A DNA stretch of 64,000 nucleotides from Nipponacmea schrenckii (lineage: Eukaryota > Mollusca > Gastropoda > Lottiidae), in contig JAUJPP010000005.1 of assembly GCA_030562195.1 (NCBI GenBank), forward strand, positions 34,025,106-34,089,105. Reading direction: 5' to 3'. Each line of letters starts with the position of its first letter. Position 1 is the first letter of the stretch. The notes under the pieces are model-generated. The model saw only the letters and a list, made by a program, of their open reading frames with translations. It was not told where the DNA came from and did no database searches. Shown piece by piece: positions 62,841 through 64,000 of this stretch. The position numbers were made by a program, and so were the translations under genes.

Positions 62841-62978
62841 CAATTGGTTGCCTAGCAAGATTTGCCCACTTTAAAGTATATTTCTATTTAGACACAGGTT
62901 ATTTGGGCCTAATCCAAGATTTCATTACTATACAACAACAAATATAAATCCTGCCATATTCATGTGGGTGTATAAAAC
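62841..62978 (+). mobile_element. Short Helitron-like element remnant
   Basis: The left end GGTTGCCTAGCAAGATTTGC with CCCACTTTAAAG and right end CATATTCATGTGGGTGTATA with AAA are joined by less than one core unit (CCTAATCCAAGATTTCATTA). Confidence 0.55.
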
Positions 62979-63440
62979 TTATTTAGCATTAATGAAACAT
63001 CTTATATATTTATTAGAGAATATTAACTGTCATCTAAGAGCTTAATAACTGTCAGATTGAGACATTTGATATAACTTCAAACTTCATCTTAACAGTCATC
63101 TTAACATCCTTTACACAATTTAACCTATCTCTGATGATTTTAAGTGGTCTCAATGTAAATCACTTCATTTCAAATCGTTTATGTTTTTCTTTAAACAATT
63201 CAGAATCTAAAATAAAGTAAAAAAAACTTATTTAAACACTAATCTTTGAATTGAAATGATATGACAAGGGCACATATATTTCATCTCACATTATATCATA
63301 AGTCATGATTGAAAATGATTATCTTTCCTAGACTAAAAAAATAGTTTTGAAAACGGCTTATGTTTGAAAACTTTATACTACTATTATGATGTGTTATTTG
63401 TAGAACAGGGTTTATACTACTATTATAATGTGTTGATTGT
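62979..63440. other. Intergenic, nothing recognised
   Basis: No supported gene or repeat before the terminal minisatellite. Confidence 0.5.
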
Positions 63441-64000
63441 ATAATTGGGTTTATAATACTATTGTCTGTCTGTGAATCTGTAATGATGTCCTGGTGGATT
63501 TATAGGTCTTTGAAGGTGTAATGATGTGCTGGTGGTATAACAGGTCTGTGAAGCAGTAATGATGTGTTGATGGTTTCACAAGTCTGTAAATATGTAATGA
63601 TGTGTTAGTGGTATAACAGGTAGATGGTTTCACAAGTCTGTAAATATGTAATGATGTGTTAGTGGTATAACAGGTAGATGGTTTCACAAGTCTGTAAAAG
63701 TGTAATGATGTGTTAGTGGTATAGAAGATCTGTGAAGCAGTAATGATGTGTTGATGGATTCACAGGTCTGTAAAAGTGTAATGATGTGTTAGTGGTATAG
63801 CAGGTCTGTGAAGCAGTAATGATGTGTTGATGGTTTCACAGGTGTGTGAAAGTGTAATGATGTGTTAGTAGTATAGAAGATCTGTGAAGCAGTAATGATG
63901 TGTTGTGTGGTATTACAGGTCTGTGAAAGTGTAATGATGTGTTGATGGTTTCACAGGTCTGTGAAGATGAAATGATGTGTTTGTGGTATAGCAGGTCTGT
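63440..64000. repeat. ~37-bp minisatellite running off the window
   Basis: Monomer around GTAATGATGTGTTAGTGGTA followed by TAACAGGTCTGTGAAA, 36-38 bp. Two alternating monomer types are visible: one with GTGGTATA and CTGTGAAGCA, the other with GATGGTTTCACAGGTCTG. The right end is outside the window. Confidence 0.9.

Overview
The window is nuclear DNA of an AT-rich, intron-rich, repeat-rich invertebrate, most likely a mollusc. The evidence is twofold. The genes are ordinary metazoan genes with GT-AG introns. The dominant repeat has a core repeating every ~160 bp, a terminal GGGCGTAT hairpin and GACG/ACGG microsatellites, which resembles the pearl/biv160 Helitron-like elements reported from bivalves. 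No prokaryotic feature is present and the species cannot be named from sequence alone.

Five protein genes can be reconstructed. Every intron boundary listed is GT-AG and every reading phase closes. (1) RSBN1-type JmjC histone demethylase, minus strand, 5 coding exons, 9645 to 4836. (2) A SET/TAF-I-like NAP-family histone chaperone, plus strand, 8 coding exons, 9868 to 19243, whose acidic tail is replaced by a Ser/Glu-rich and Pro-rich tail. (3) HDAC11, minus strand, 10 or 11 coding exons, 29224 to 22622. (4) WDR43/UTP5, plus strand, a single intronless ORF, 29680 to 31530. (5) Synapsin, minus strand, 12 coding exons, about 55121 to 40215, with no usable in-frame ATG in front of domain A.

The first four genes form two divergent (head-to-head) pairs: RSBN1/SET-like share 222 bp and HDAC11/WDR43 share 455 bp. 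Each gap holds compact promoter motifs: YY1-type, CCAAT and NRF1-like in the first, and a full CRE and a CACGTG E-box in the second. Three of the four encode chromatin factors and the fourth a ribosome-biogenesis factor; nothing shows that they work in one pathway. SET-like and HDAC11 converge, as do WDR43 and synapsin.

The rest is introns and intergenic DNA dominated by repeats: Helitron-like copies (1-1066, 1777-3246, 15.5-16.6 kb, 25.9-26.9 kb, 33.8-36.2 kb, 37.15-37.47 kb, 52.56-52.84 kb, and fragments near 23.1, 55.6 and 62.9 kb); a MITE family with AAAGGGATAATAGG termini, including an inverted pair at 20.9-22.0 kb; LINE, Ty3/gypsy and Tc1 remnants; a TA-flanked TIR element (60.7-61.6 kb); tRNA-derived SINE sequence; and seven minisatellite regions. 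From 55.2 kb to the end no gene was found.

No undescribed gene system is evident. The most notable points are the apparent non-AUG start of synapsin, the intronless WDR43, the unusual SET-like tail, the inverted MITE pair, the compound Helitron-like array with one left end and two right ends, and a Helitron-like terminus abutting an HDAC11 splice acceptor.
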